In this document: positions 25,276 to 33,134 of the stretch, one piece after another | How the letters are laid out: the number at the start of each line of letters is the position of its first letter | Numbering within the stretch: the stretch's first letter is position 1 | Source of the DNA: Thiothrix subterranea | GTDB lineage: Bacteria; Pseudomonadota; Gammaproteobacteria; Thiotrichales; Thiotrichaceae | Direction of reading: 5' to 3' | DNA: 64,000 bases | Assembly: GCF_016772315.1 (NCBI RefSeq) | Contig: NZ_CP053482.1 | Coordinates: 2,108,001 to 2,172,000 of the forward strand | Made by a program: the position numbers and the translations under genes | The notes under the pieces: model-generated | Told to the model about the DNA's origin: nothing | Seen by the model: only the letters and a program-made list of their open reading frames with translations | The model's database searches: none

Positions 25276-25462
25276 AATCGTATCTCTCCAATGTTTTGGC
25301 TGCTTACATCCTTGTCAGCAGAGTTGTTTTGTGGTGGCGTTTACAGTTTGCAAAACTGCCACAGTTTACCACCGTGTGGCGAAAATGCACTTTAGTTGTT
25401 GTAAAAATGATGCATTTATAATGGCTTTATTGCGTGTGGAGGTGAAGTGCTCAATACACGTG

Positions 25463-26704
25463 TCAGCGACACCAACGCGCCGGATTTTGTGGGGTAGTGC
25501 CGCTCCTGATTTCAAAATACAGGGCATCTTGGCTTTGTCCACTGGAATTGCCGACAGCAGCAATGGTTTCATTGGCGTTAACCGTCGCCCCTTCCTTTTT
25601 GTATACTGCTCGGTTGTACCCGTAAAGGCTCATGTAATTATTGTCGTGTTCGATGATAATTAAGTGTCCGTAACCATCCATCCAGCCGGAAAAAGCCACC
25701 CGACCTTTGGCAATCGCTTTAACTTTGCTGCCACCGGGAGCGGCTAGTACTACACCACGCCAGCGTTGTTTCTCATTACGTGCCGAACCGTAGCTGTGGA
25801 TGATGCGCCCATTAACCGGCCATGGCAATTGCCCCCGCAAACTGGAGAATGCTTTGCCGGAAGTACTGCGGCTGCTGGTTGGCGCACTGTTTACTGGCTG
25901 TGCTTTTTTCTCATTGGTGGCGGTCGTTTTTTTGGTAGTGGTTTTTTCTTGAGGCGCTTCGGCTTTGGCGGATGGGGTTTCCTGTGCCTTTTGGTCGGCT
26001 TCGGCTTTGCGTGCAGCTAAACGGTCAACGACGCTTTGTAGACCGGCTTCTTCGGTTTTGAGTTTGCCCAGCTTTTTTTCAGAGGCGCGAATATCGCTTT
26101 TGATCGTACCCAGTGCAACTGAACGCGCTTTGAGCGTGCTTTCAATATCCACTTTTTGTTGTAGCAGGGTTTTGTTGAGTTGCTGAAGCTCGGTGTTGTC
26201 TTTCTCAATCGTGGTACGTACTGCATCACTTTCTTTTAGGATTTTTTGGATGCCTTGAATCCGTGCAACCCGGTTGTCGTTCAAGTATTCAAAGTAACGG
26301 ATGGTACGGCTGATGTCAGACGGCTCGTCTTGACGCAACAATAGGCGCAAATGCGATTGTTCCCCAGCGGTATACAGGGCTTGTAATTGTTGAGCCAGCC
26401 CGTTTTTCTGGGCGGCAAGCTCCGCATCCAATTTCTGTTGTTTGCGGACAGATTCTTCTAATTTGACGAGGGCGGCTTCGATCTTTTTTTCAGTTTGATA
26501 ATACTTGTCAGAAATGTCGCCCAGTTTTTTTTCAAGCTGCGTCACTTCGCCCTGCAATTCGCGGGATTCGCCTTTCTGCGTTTGCAGACTATTGGAGAGT
26601 TGGCGAATATCACGTTGTAGCTGCTGCTGTTTTTGGGTGTCAGCAATACTTATGCCACTCCACGAAAGTAGCAATAAAGCGAGTAGAGGTAAGTAAGATT
26701 TCAC
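25463..26704 (-). CDS. envC: EnvC-like murein hydrolase activator (degenerate M23 peptidase)
   Basis: A 413-residue periplasmic protein: signal peptide (1-22), a long coiled coil (about 23-235), a basic, Lys/Thr-rich linker, and a C-terminal LytM/M23 domain (about 290-413). The zinc ligands are lost: the usual His-x-His region reads SLYGYN, the last His-containing strand reads LYFEIR instead of LHFEIR, and the first site is not HxxxD. Such domains do not cut peptidoglycan but activate cell-division amidases. The gene precedes ctpA by about 190 bases. Confidence 0.9.
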   Translation of the reverse strand: MKSYLPLLALLLLSWSGISIADTQKQQQLQRDIRQLSNSLQTQKGESRELQGEVTQLEKKLGDISDKYYQTEKKIEAALVKLEESVRKQQKLDAELAAQKNGLAQQLQALYTAGEQSHLRLLLRQDEPSDISRTIRYFEYLNDNRVARIQGIQKILKESDAVRTTIEKDNTELQQLNKTLLQQKVDIESTLKARSVALGTIKSDIRASEKKLGKLKTEEAGLQSVVDRLAARKAEADQKAQETPSAKAEAPQEKTTTKKTTATNEKKAQPVNSAPTSSRSTSGKAFSSLRGQLPWPVNGRIIHSYGSARNEKQRWRGVVLAAPGGSKVKAIAKGRVAFSGWMDGYGHLIIIEHDNNYMSLYGYNRAVYKKEGATVNANETIAAVGNSSGQSQDALYFEIRSGTTPQNPARWCR

Positions 26705-26779
26705 CGTTTGTCAGGGTTCTGAATGCCTATAGTAATAAGGAGTCTACCATAAGAAATGGATGACACGGAATGTAATAGG

Positions 26780-26811
26780 GTATATTATTGTATTTGTCTA
26801 TACTAATATAC
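26780..26811. promoter_or_regulatory. Candidate operator palindrome upstream of the ArsR-type regulator
   Basis: GTATATTA (26780-26787) and TAATATAC (26804-26811) form an 8-bp inverted repeat with a 16-base spacer, about 40 bases before the regulator ATG. AT-rich palindromes of this kind are typical ArsR-family operators. Autoregulation is inferred. Confidence 0.5.
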
Positions 26812-26849
26812 TTAGTTACTTAAAAATACCATTTTCGATGAGGAAATCT

Positions 26850-27194
26850 ATGGGTAGCATTGCTCTCGGCAGTAAGTGTGACTTCACGATTGAAGATATG
26901 TTGGTCAAGGAAGAAGACATTGACCGTGCTTCCCGTTCATTAAAAGCGATTTCGCATCCCTTGCGTCTGAAAATTTTGTGCGTACTGGGGGATAAAGAAG
27001 TCAGCGTGCAAGATATTGTGGATAATGTCGGCACATCACAAAGCAATATTTCCCAGCATCTCGCTATTTTGCGTGATAAAGGAATTCTTGCTTCACGTAA
27101 AGATGCTAATCGTGTTTATTATCGGGTGGGTGATTATCGCACACTGCGCTTGATCAGCATGATGCAGGAAGTTTTTTGCAGTGCCCCACACTGA
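26850..27194 (+). CDS. ArsR-family regulator, likely sulfide/persulfide- or redox-responsive
   Basis: A 114-residue ArsR/SmtB-type winged helix repressor. The DNA-binding segment is SVQDIVDNVGTSQSNISQHLAILRDKGIL, followed by the beta-wing VYYRVGDY. It lacks the usual metal-binding CVC motif. A Cys in the second helix (KILCVLG) and one near the C-terminus (VFCSAPH) resemble the Cys pair of the BigR/SqrR persulfide sensors. The start at MGSIALGS was chosen because GAGGAAATCT immediately precedes it. A rhodanese gene and a glutaredoxin gene follow on the same strand, supporting a sulfur-stress role. The ligand is inferred. Confidence 0.85.
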   Translation: MGSIALGSKCDFTIEDMLVKEEDIDRASRSLKAISHPLRLKILCVLGDKEVSVQDIVDNVGTSQSNISQHLAILRDKGILASRKDANRVYYRVGDYRTLRLISMMQEVFCSAPH

Positions 27195-27293
27195 ATATCT
27201 ACCTGCCTATTACCAAAAAATCTGTGTTTAGGGGTTTACCTGGTTCTTGGTGATGTATATCTTTAGCCACTGTTCGTTGCTGAAGGGTCTAAT

Positions 27294-27719
27294 GTGGAAG
27301 AATATATTGTTTTCGCCCGTAATCACCCCGTATTGCTGATGGGATTGGTTGCTATCATTGGCATGATCGTCTGGACAGAGTTCAGTCGCCTCACTCGTAA
27401 ATACAAACAAGTTAACACGACTCAGGCGGTGCAAATCCTGAATCAGGATGGTTCAGTGGTCATTGACGTCCGCGAAGATGGCGAAGTAAACGCCGGAAAA
27501 ATCAAAGGTGCGAAACACATTCCACTGGGGCAATTGAAAAAACGCTTGGTTGAGCTGGAACAGGCTAAAAATAAACCTGTTTTGGTGTATTGTCGCAGCG
27601 GTAGCCGTTCTGCGCACGCTTGCAGTGTCATGACCAAAGAAGGTTTTGCGAACGTCAGTAATCTGGCGGGTGGCATCATGGCATGGGAGTCCGCCAATCT
27701 TCCGGTTACTAAACGATGA
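27294..27719 (+). CDS. Membrane-anchored rhodanese-like sulfurtransferase
   Basis: A 141-residue protein with one N-terminal hydrophobic segment (about 8-26) and a rhodanese domain (about 40-138). The catalytic loop is VYCRSGSRSAHA with the persulfide-forming Cys. It starts at a GTG and overlaps the glutaredoxin start by four bases. Rhodaneses move sulfane sulfur from persulfides; the anchor would hold it at the cytoplasmic membrane. The preceding ArsR-like regulator and following glutaredoxin suggest a persulfide-handling operon. Confidence 0.93.
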   Translation: MEEYIVFARNHPVLLMGLVAIIGMIVWTEFSRLTRKYKQVNTTQAVQILNQDGSVVIDVREDGEVNAGKIKGAKHIPLGQLKKRLVELEQAKNKPVLVYCRSGSRSAHACSVMTKEGFANVSNLAGGIMAWESANLPVTKR

Positions 27720-27979
27720 ACCAACGCCCGGTACGCATGTACGCCACGCTATTTTGCCCCTATTGTTTACGCGCGCGGATGTTGCTCAAACGCAAGGGCA
27801 TTCAGTACGAAGAAATCAGTGTCGGCAGCGATGCAACGCTGTGGGCAGAGATGGAACGTCTCAGTCAACGTGACACGGTGCCACAAATATTCATCGGTGA
27901 TTTATCCATCGGTGGCTATGATGACATGGCGGCGTTAGACCGTGCTGGCAAGCTTGATGCCTTGCTGTTTGAACCTTAA
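27716..27979 (+). CDS. grxC: Glutaredoxin 3
   Basis: An 87-residue dithiol glutaredoxin with the CPYC active site (ATLFCPYCLRARMLL), the cis-Pro in DTVPQIFIG and the glutathione-binding IGGYDDMAAL. It reduces protein disulfides and glutathionylated thiols. It overlaps the rhodanese gene and is 20 bases ahead of secB; grxC-secB-gpsA is a conserved gammaproteobacterial order. Confidence 0.97.
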   Translation: MNQRPVRMYATLFCPYCLRARMLLKRKGIQYEEISVGSDATLWAEMERLSQRDTVPQIFIGDLSIGGYDDMAALDRAGKLDALLFEP

Positions 27980-27999
27980 ATCCATTAGAGGGGTATGCT

Positions 28000-28455
28000 A
28001 TGAGCGACGCTCAACCACAAGAACAACAATTTATTATTCAGCGTATTTATATCAAGGATGTTTCGTTTGAAGCGCCCAACTCACCGGCTATTTTCACCCA
28101 AGAGTGGAATCCCAACACCAATCTGGACTTGAATACCAAGGTTAATACCTTGGCTAATGATAATTACGAAGTGGAGTTGTTCATTACCATTACCGTCAAA
28201 AGTGATGACAAAACCGCCTTTTTGGTGGAAGTCAAACAGGCTGGGGTGTTCTTTATCCAAGGTTACGCGCAAGAGCAACTGAATCATTTACTGGCGGCTT
28301 ATTGTCCTAACATTCTGTTCCCGTATGCGCGGGAAGTGATTGCGGGGATGGTTTCTAAAGGCAGCTTCCCAGAACTGCACTTATCCCCGATCAATTTTGA
28401 TGCCTTGTACGCTCGCCGTTTGCAGGAAGAGCAAGCGAAAGCTGGCGCGGCATGA
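28000..28455 (+). CDS. secB: Protein-export chaperone SecB
   Basis: A 151-residue SecB, which holds precursors unfolded and hands them to SecA. Typical blocks are FIIQRIYIKDVSFEAPNSP, the acidic EVELFITITVKSDD, AYCPNILFPYAREVI and FPELHLSPINFDALY. The stop overlaps the gpsA start (ATGA). Confidence 0.98.
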   Translation: MSDAQPQEQQFIIQRIYIKDVSFEAPNSPAIFTQEWNPNTNLDLNTKVNTLANDNYEVELFITITVKSDDKTAFLVEVKQAGVFFIQGYAQEQLNHLLAAYCPNILFPYAREVIAGMVSKGSFPELHLSPINFDALYARRLQEEQAKAGAA

Positions 28456-29459
28456 GTGAACGCATCCAGTCCATCGCGGTTTACGGCGCAGGCTCGTGGG
28501 GAACCGCGTTAGCGTTGCAATTGGCGCGTAATGGGCTGGATGTGTTGTTGTGGGATATTAACCCTGAGCACGTTGCCAATTTGAATCGGCAACGTGAAAA
28601 CGCGCATTACCTGCCGGGTATTGCTTTTCCTGACAAACTCCAGTGTTCCGCTGATTTGCCAACGGTGGCAGCGTTTGCGGATTACCATTTGGTCGTCGTT
28701 CCAAGCCATGTTTTCCGTGAAATGTTGCGGAAATTGGCTCCCTTATTGAACGCTGCTGATGCGGTTCTGTGGGCGACCAAAGGGTTGGAGCTGGAAACCG
28801 GCAAGTTGCTGCATCAGGTATTGGAAGAGGAATTGCCGCAATGTCGCGCTTATGGTGTGGTGTCTGGCCCCACCTTTGCGGCTGAAGTGGCACGTGGTCT
28901 GCCCACAGCTATGACCGTGGCAGCCAACCAGCCTGCTTTAGCACAAGCCGTTGCTGCGGCGTTTAGTGCAGCGAATTACCGCGCTTACATCAGTAACGAT
29001 GTGTTAGGCGTGGAATTGGGCGGGGCGGTAAAAAATGTCTTGGCAATTGCGGCAGGCATTTCCGACGGTTTGGGTTTCGGTGCGAATGCGCGGGTGGCGA
29101 TTGTCACACGCGGCTTGGCGGAAATCATGCGTTTGGGCGCAAAGCTCGGCGCACAACCTGAAACCTTGATGGGCTTAGCTGGTGTCGGCGATTTGGTGCT
29201 GACTTGCACCGATAACCAATCGCGCAACCGGCGCTTAGGCTTGGCACTCGGTCAAGGCAAAAGCCGGGATGCGGCGCTTGCGGAAATCGGTCAGGCGGTA
29301 GAAGGGGCGAAATCAGCGCTTTCCATTGGTAAATTAGCCGAACGTGCCGGGGTGGAAATGCCGATTTGCCAGCAAGTTTACCGCATTCTTTACGAACATT
29401 TACCGCCCAAACAGGCGGTCAACGAACTGCTTTCGCGTGATTTGAAAGCGGAATTCTGA
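28452..29459 (+). CDS. gpsA: Glycerol-3-phosphate dehydrogenase [NAD(P)+]
   Basis: A 335-residue enzyme converting dihydroxyacetone phosphate to sn-glycerol-3-phosphate for phospholipids. The nucleotide-binding motif is VYGAGSWGTALA; the substrate Lys sits in ELGGAVKNVLAIAAG and the C-terminal helical part has GVGDLVLTCT and SRNRRLG. It is coupled to secB by an ATGA overlap. Confidence 0.97.
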   Translation: MSERIQSIAVYGAGSWGTALALQLARNGLDVLLWDINPEHVANLNRQRENAHYLPGIAFPDKLQCSADLPTVAAFADYHLVVVPSHVFREMLRKLAPLLNAADAVLWATKGLELETGKLLHQVLEEELPQCRAYGVVSGPTFAAEVARGLPTAMTVAANQPALAQAVAAAFSAANYRAYISNDVLGVELGGAVKNVLAIAAGISDGLGFGANARVAIVTRGLAEIMRLGAKLGAQPETLMGLAGVGDLVLTCTDNQSRNRRLGLALGQGKSRDAALAEIGQAVEGAKSALSIGKLAERAGVEMPICQQVYRILYEHLPPKQAVNELLSRDLKAEF

Positions 29460-29495
29460 GCGTTTAATTTACGTTTATTTATTGGGAGTTCGCCC

Positions 29496-30455
29496 ATGAA
29501 CACCATTCCCGCCTACGCTATCGGCATCGTGATGGATCCGATCAGCAGCATTACCATTAAAAAAGACAGTACCTTCGCGATGATGCTGGAAGCCCAGCGC
29601 CGAGGTTGCCCTTTATTCCATATTCTGCAAGGCGACTTGTTTATGGATGATGGTGTGGTGTTTGCCAAAATGAACCCGGTGACGGTTAAAGACGATCCCA
29701 GTGCTTGGTTTACGTTCGGTGAAGCGCTGGTAAAACCGCTGCATGAATTGCCGGTGGTGTTAATGCGCAAAGATCCGCCGTTTGACATGGAATACATTTA
29801 CAGCACGTATTTGCTGGAATTGGTGCAAAAACGCGGCACGCTGGTGGTGAATCGCCCAGAAAGTATTCGCAGTGCCAATGAAAAATTGTTTGCCGCGTGG
29901 TTTCCTGACTATTGCCCACCGACTCGCGTGACCCGCGATATGGCACGTATCCGCGAATTTTTGGCGCAACAGCAACACATTGTGGTGAAACCCTTGGATG
30001 GCATGGGCGGTTCAATGATTTTCCAGATTAAGCAAGGCGATCCGAACAGCAATGTGATTCTGGAAGCGATTACCGCGCACGGCACGCGCACGGTGATGGC
30101 ACAGCGCTTTTTGCCGGAATACAAACAGGGCGATAAGCGCATTTTGCTGATCGACGGTGAGCCGTTCCCTCATGCACTGGCACGAATTCCGGCGGAAGGC
30201 GAGGGGCGGGCGAATTTGGCGGCGGGCGGTACGGGCGTGGGTGTGGATTTGACGGAACGCGAATTTACGATTTGCGCCGGTATTGCGCCGGTATTGCGGG
30301 AGATGGGTTTGCTGTTTGTAGGGCTGGATGTGATCGGCGATTACGTGACTGAGATTAATGTCACTAGCCCGACCTGCATTCGCGAATTGGATACGATTTA
30401 TGCGGCTAATATTGCCAGCCTGCTATGGGATGCGGTTGAGTGCAGGCTGGCGTAG
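29496..30455 (+). CDS. gshB: Glutathione synthetase
   Basis: A 319-residue ATP-grasp enzyme that adds Gly to gamma-glutamylcysteine. Recognisable blocks are RKDPPFDMEYIYSTYLLE, the Lys in IVVKPLDGMGG, RILLIDGEPF and the metal-binding EINVTSPTC at the C-terminus. It lies downstream of gpsA and near glutaredoxin, consistent with thiol metabolism. The start has GGGAG upstream. Confidence 0.97.
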   Translation: MNTIPAYAIGIVMDPISSITIKKDSTFAMMLEAQRRGCPLFHILQGDLFMDDGVVFAKMNPVTVKDDPSAWFTFGEALVKPLHELPVVLMRKDPPFDMEYIYSTYLLELVQKRGTLVVNRPESIRSANEKLFAAWFPDYCPPTRVTRDMARIREFLAQQQHIVVKPLDGMGGSMIFQIKQGDPNSNVILEAITAHGTRTVMAQRFLPEYKQGDKRILLIDGEPFPHALARIPAEGEGRANLAAGGTGVGVDLTEREFTICAGIAPVLREMGLLFVGLDVIGDYVTEINVTSPTCIRELDTIYAANIASLLWDAVECRLA

Positions 30456-30465
30456 CCGTTTTAGA

Positions 30466-30711
30466 TCAATCGGATACTTTTTTCAGCATATCGAATAGCT
30501 CGTCTTTGAGATGCAAGCGCCGCAGTTTCAGGGTTTCGACAAATTCATCCGCATGAACTTCGATCCCTTGTTCAATGCGGTGTAGTTGGTCATCGACCTC
30601 GTGATACTCGTCGAACAGGCGAGCAAAATGGCGATCTTCCATTTTTAGCTGGTGAATTTGCTCTTTGTACTCAGGGAATTCCGTTGCGAGGTTATGAGAT
30701 TCTCCAAACAT
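30466..30711 (-). CDS. YdcH-like (DUF465) small coiled-coil protein
   Basis: An 81-residue protein rich in charged residues and predicted to form two helices (EYKEQIHQLKMEDRHFARLF and a second with VETLKLRRLHLKDEL). It fits the DUF465/YdcH family of unknown function. It is convergent with gshB, separated by 10 bases, with no obvious terminator between. Confidence 0.85.
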   Translation of the reverse strand: MFGESHNLATEFPEYKEQIHQLKMEDRHFARLFDEYHEVDDQLHRIEQGIEVHADEFVETLKLRRLHLKDELFDMLKKVSD

Positions 30712-30836
30712 TCGTTACCTTCCTTTATTTATTAACGTGCCAGTTCAGGCTACCACAGTGTGTGCGGGTGTGGCGTGAGTTAAATCAAGTTCCTCGCTGT
30801 GTTAGCATCCGTATTATTTAGTAACAGGAGTCAAGC

Positions 30837-31256
30837 GTGAAAGCCAGAGTCAAATGGTTGGATAATATGAGTTTCGTTGGCGAGTCCGGCAGTGGGCATT
30901 CAGTGGTGATGGACGGTGCGCCCGAATTCGGTGGGCGTAACCTCGGAATGCGCCCGATGGAAATGCTATTGCTGGGCTTGGGCGGTTGTTCGTCTTTCGA
31001 CGTGGTGCTGATTCTGCAAAAATCCAAACAGCAGGTGGTGGATTGTGAAGTGCTGATGGAAGCCGAACGTGCCGACAAAGATCCCAAAGTTTTCACCCGT
31101 ATCCACCTGCATTTTGTGGTCAGCGGACGCAACCTTGCTGCTGATAAAGTTGAGCGTGCGGTGAAATTATCGGCTGAAAAATATTGCTCCGCATCCATTA
31201 TGCTGGGTAAAACCGCTGAGATTACCCACGATTTTGAAGTCCTTGAGGCATTGTGA
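30837..31256 (+). CDS. OsmC-family peroxidase/thiol protein
   Basis: A 139-residue OsmC/YhfA-type protein with two conserved Cys, in GLGGCSSFDVVLIL and AEKYCSASIMLG, and the RPMEMLLLGLG helix. Family members reduce organic hydroperoxides with Cys, though the YhfA branch has no fixed activity. It starts at a GTG with AGGAG about 9 bases upstream. Confidence 0.9.
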   Translation: MKARVKWLDNMSFVGESGSGHSVVMDGAPEFGGRNLGMRPMEMLLLGLGGCSSFDVVLILQKSKQQVVDCEVLMEAERADKDPKVFTRIHLHFVVSGRNLAADKVERAVKLSAEKYCSASIMLGKTAEITHDFEVLEAL

Positions 31257-31309
31257 AGCATTTATTTCACTTGCACGCGGGGGCATAGTTTTGCATAGTT
31301 CACTCCCAT

Positions 31310-31340
31310 GCCAGTTGTCGGTCAACTGGCTGATTTTTTT
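31310..31340 (+). terminator. Rho-independent terminator after the osmC-like gene
   Basis: GCCAGTTG (31310-31317) pairs with CAACTGGC (31323-31330) around a 5-base loop and is followed by TGATTTTTTT. Confidence 0.85.
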
Positions 31341-31371
31341 ATGCTACGCCTGATAAAGAGGATGATCAGAA

Positions 31372-32190
31372 TTGGTTGAGCGTCATCAAAAGCAGATTCG
31401 CCTGCACGGGTTTAATAACCTGACTAAAACCTTAAGTTTTAACATTTACGACATCTGCTACGCAAGGAGTCCGGCTCACCGTGAAGAATACCTCGCGTAC
31501 ATTGATGAAGAATACAATGCTGACCGTTTGACCAAAATCCTTACGGATGTGGCAGACATTATCGGCGCTAATATTTTGAACGTGGCACGCCAAGATTATG
31601 ATCCACAAGGCGCAAGCGTCACCATTCTGGTCTCGGAAGAGCCTGTGTTGTCGGAAGAAAAGATCACCGCGTCCGCTTCCGCTCGCCCCGGCCCTTACCC
31701 GGAAGACGTGGTGGCACATTTGGATAAAAGCCATTTGACGGTACACACTTACCCGGAAAGTCACCCCGATAATGGCATCAGTACGTTCCGTGCGGACATT
31801 GATGTATCCACCTGTGGGCGCATCTCGCCGTTGAAAGCATTGAATTACTTAATACACAGTTTAGAGTCCGATATTGTCATTATGGACTATCGGGTGCGTG
31901 GTTTTACCCGTGATGTGAAGGGTAAAAAGCACTTCATCGACCATAAGATCAACTCTATCCAAAACTTCTTGTCACCCGAAACAAAACGTAATTATTCCAT
32001 GCTAGACGTTAATGTTTATCAAGAGAATATCTTTCATACCAAAATGATGTTGAAAGAATTTGATCTGGATAACTACTTGTTTGGTTTGGGTAAAAATGAT
32101 TATTTTGAAAAAGACATCAAGCAGATTGAAACGCAATTACGCAAGGAAATGAAAGAGATTTTCTACGGCAGAAACACCGGCAGTTTGTGA
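31372..32190 (+). CDS. speD: S-adenosylmethionine decarboxylase proenzyme (E. coli type)
   Basis: A 272-residue pyruvoyl enzyme that supplies decarboxylated SAM for spermidine. It self-cleaves at the Lys-Ser in [13 protein letters not shown], turning the Ser into pyruvoyl; other family blocks are [20 protein letters not shown] and [20 protein letters not shown]. The frame opens with TTG at 31372; an upstream ATG at 31362 is out of frame and stops at once, so the TTG (with AGAGGA 10 bases before) is the likely start. The stop codon overlaps a CRP-type palindrome. No speE is adjacent. Confidence 0.95.
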   Translation: MVERHQKQIRLHGFNNLTKTLSFNIYDICYARSPAHREEYLAYIDEEYNADRLTKILTDVADIIGANILNVARQDYDPQGASVTILVSEEPVLSEEKITASASARPGPYPEDVVAHLDKSHLTVHTYPESHPDNGISTFRADIDVSTCGRISPLKALNYLIHSLESDIVIMDYRVRGFTRDVKGKKHFIDHKINSIQNFLSPETKRNYSMLDVNVYQENIFHTKMMLKEFDLDNYLFGLGKNDYFEKDIKQIETQLRKEMKEIFYGRNTGSL

Positions 32191-32201
32191 TTGCTATCAC
32201 A
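32186..32201. promoter_or_regulatory. Perfect CRP/Vfr-type palindrome
   Basis: TGTGA-TTGCTA-TCACA is an exact TGTGAN6TCACA site and includes the speD stop codon. The nearest downstream coding start is about 285 bases away, so it may control a transcript that begins inside the gap. Factor binding is inferred. Confidence 0.55.
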
Positions 32202-32276
32202 GAAATTGCGTCGCAAACGTGTTAGTAATGACCGCTGATTCGCTTGATGATTAGTTGATTTTTATTATCATTTGAG

Positions 32277-32308
32277 GCCAATATGTTGTAATTCAGCAAC
32301 ATATTGGC
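32277..32308. promoter_or_regulatory. Perfect 12-bp inverted repeat in the gap before the NlpC/P60 gene
   Basis: GCCAATATGTTG (32277-32288) and CAACATATTGGC (32297-32308) are perfect reverse complements around an 8-base loop (TAATTCAG). There is no T-run on either strand, so a terminator is unlikely; a regulator site or an RNA stem is possible. The rest of 32191-32485 shows no ORF that I can support. Confidence 0.5.
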
Positions 32309-32485
32309 AAGTTCCGAACAATTGAAACATTCAATAGTAGATATGAGCTAATATTGCTCACCATGGTTGTCTCTGGTGTATAGACTCTGCTAACGTTCAC
32401 TTCGTGGGGTTTTATAGTGTGTGAAAACGCCACAAAAAATTATTGTTCTATACGAAAGAACGCAAGAAAGGTTATACAAGAGATT

Positions 32486-33076
32486 ATGAGTAGTGTTAGT
32501 GTAAAGTCATTGACCCTGTTGAGTCTGGGGGCAGTGGCGTTGTTACTGGCTGGCTGTAATTCTGAAACTGTTAAAACTGCGGAAGCAGAACAAGCCAAGG
32601 TATACACCGCGCAATTTGCCCATTCTGAAAATACTTCGGCAAGTGTGACCAGAATACCTGTTCAAGCCTCACGTGATACCACTTTGTTGGATCGGGTAGT
32701 CTGGAACGCTGAAAAGCAAAAAGGCAAGATGTATCGCTACGGCGGCGAAAGCCCTAAAACGGGTTTTGATTGCAGTGGTTTGACGCAGTTTGCATTTGAG
32801 CAAGGCGCTGGGGTTTCCCTGCCACGTACCGCTGCCGATCAATACGCATCATCGGTCAAAATTGCGAAGCATGAAGCCAGCAAAGGCGACTTGGTTTTCT
32901 TCAAAACCAGTGGTAAGCGCATCAGTCATGTCGGTATTTATTTGGGGGATGATAAGTTTGTCCATGCACCGCGTACCGGTAAAGCCATCACCACCGACAA
33001 GCTGCAAGGCTATTGGGCTAATAAGCTGGTGGGCTTCGGACGTGTTCCGGGTGCTTGCAAACCTGCTTATTCCTAA
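32486..33076 (+). CDS. NlpC/P60-family lipoprotein (cell-wall endopeptidase)
   Basis: A 196-residue envelope lipoprotein. The signal peptide (SVKSLTLLSLGAVALLLAGC) ends at the lipid Cys; an NlpC/P60 cysteine-peptidase domain covers about 75-190. The catalytic Cys is in GFDCSGLTQFAF, the His in ISHVGIYLG and the third residue in KFVHAPRTGK. It probably cuts peptide stems of peptidoglycan. The start was placed at the ATG giving a clean signal peptide, though an in-frame GTG 23 codons earlier exists. Confidence 0.93.
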   Translation: MSSVSVKSLTLLSLGAVALLLAGCNSETVKTAEAEQAKVYTAQFAHSENTSASVTRIPVQASRDTTLLDRVVWNAEKQKGKMYRYGGESPKTGFDCSGLTQFAFEQGAGVSLPRTAADQYASSVKIAKHEASKGDLVFFKTSGKRISHVGIYLGDDKFVHAPRTGKAITTDKLQGYWANKLVGFGRVPGACKPAYS

Positions 33077-33087
33077 CGTGTTCCTCC

Positions 33088-33117
33088 AAAAAGGCCGCCA
33101 TTAACTGCGGCCTTTTT
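33088..33117. terminator. Terminator between the NlpC/P60 and hydrolase genes
   Basis: AAAAAGGCCGC (33088-33098) pairs with GCGGCCTTTTT (33107-33117) around an 8-base loop. The symmetric A/T tracts serve both convergent genes. Confidence 0.9.
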
Positions 33118-33134
33118 CATTTGAGTGGGTGTCA

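Noticed and set aside
25463-26704. Active M23 metallopeptidase
   Set aside because: The zinc-ligand positions are replaced (LYFEIR, SLYGY), which marks it as an EnvC-like activator.
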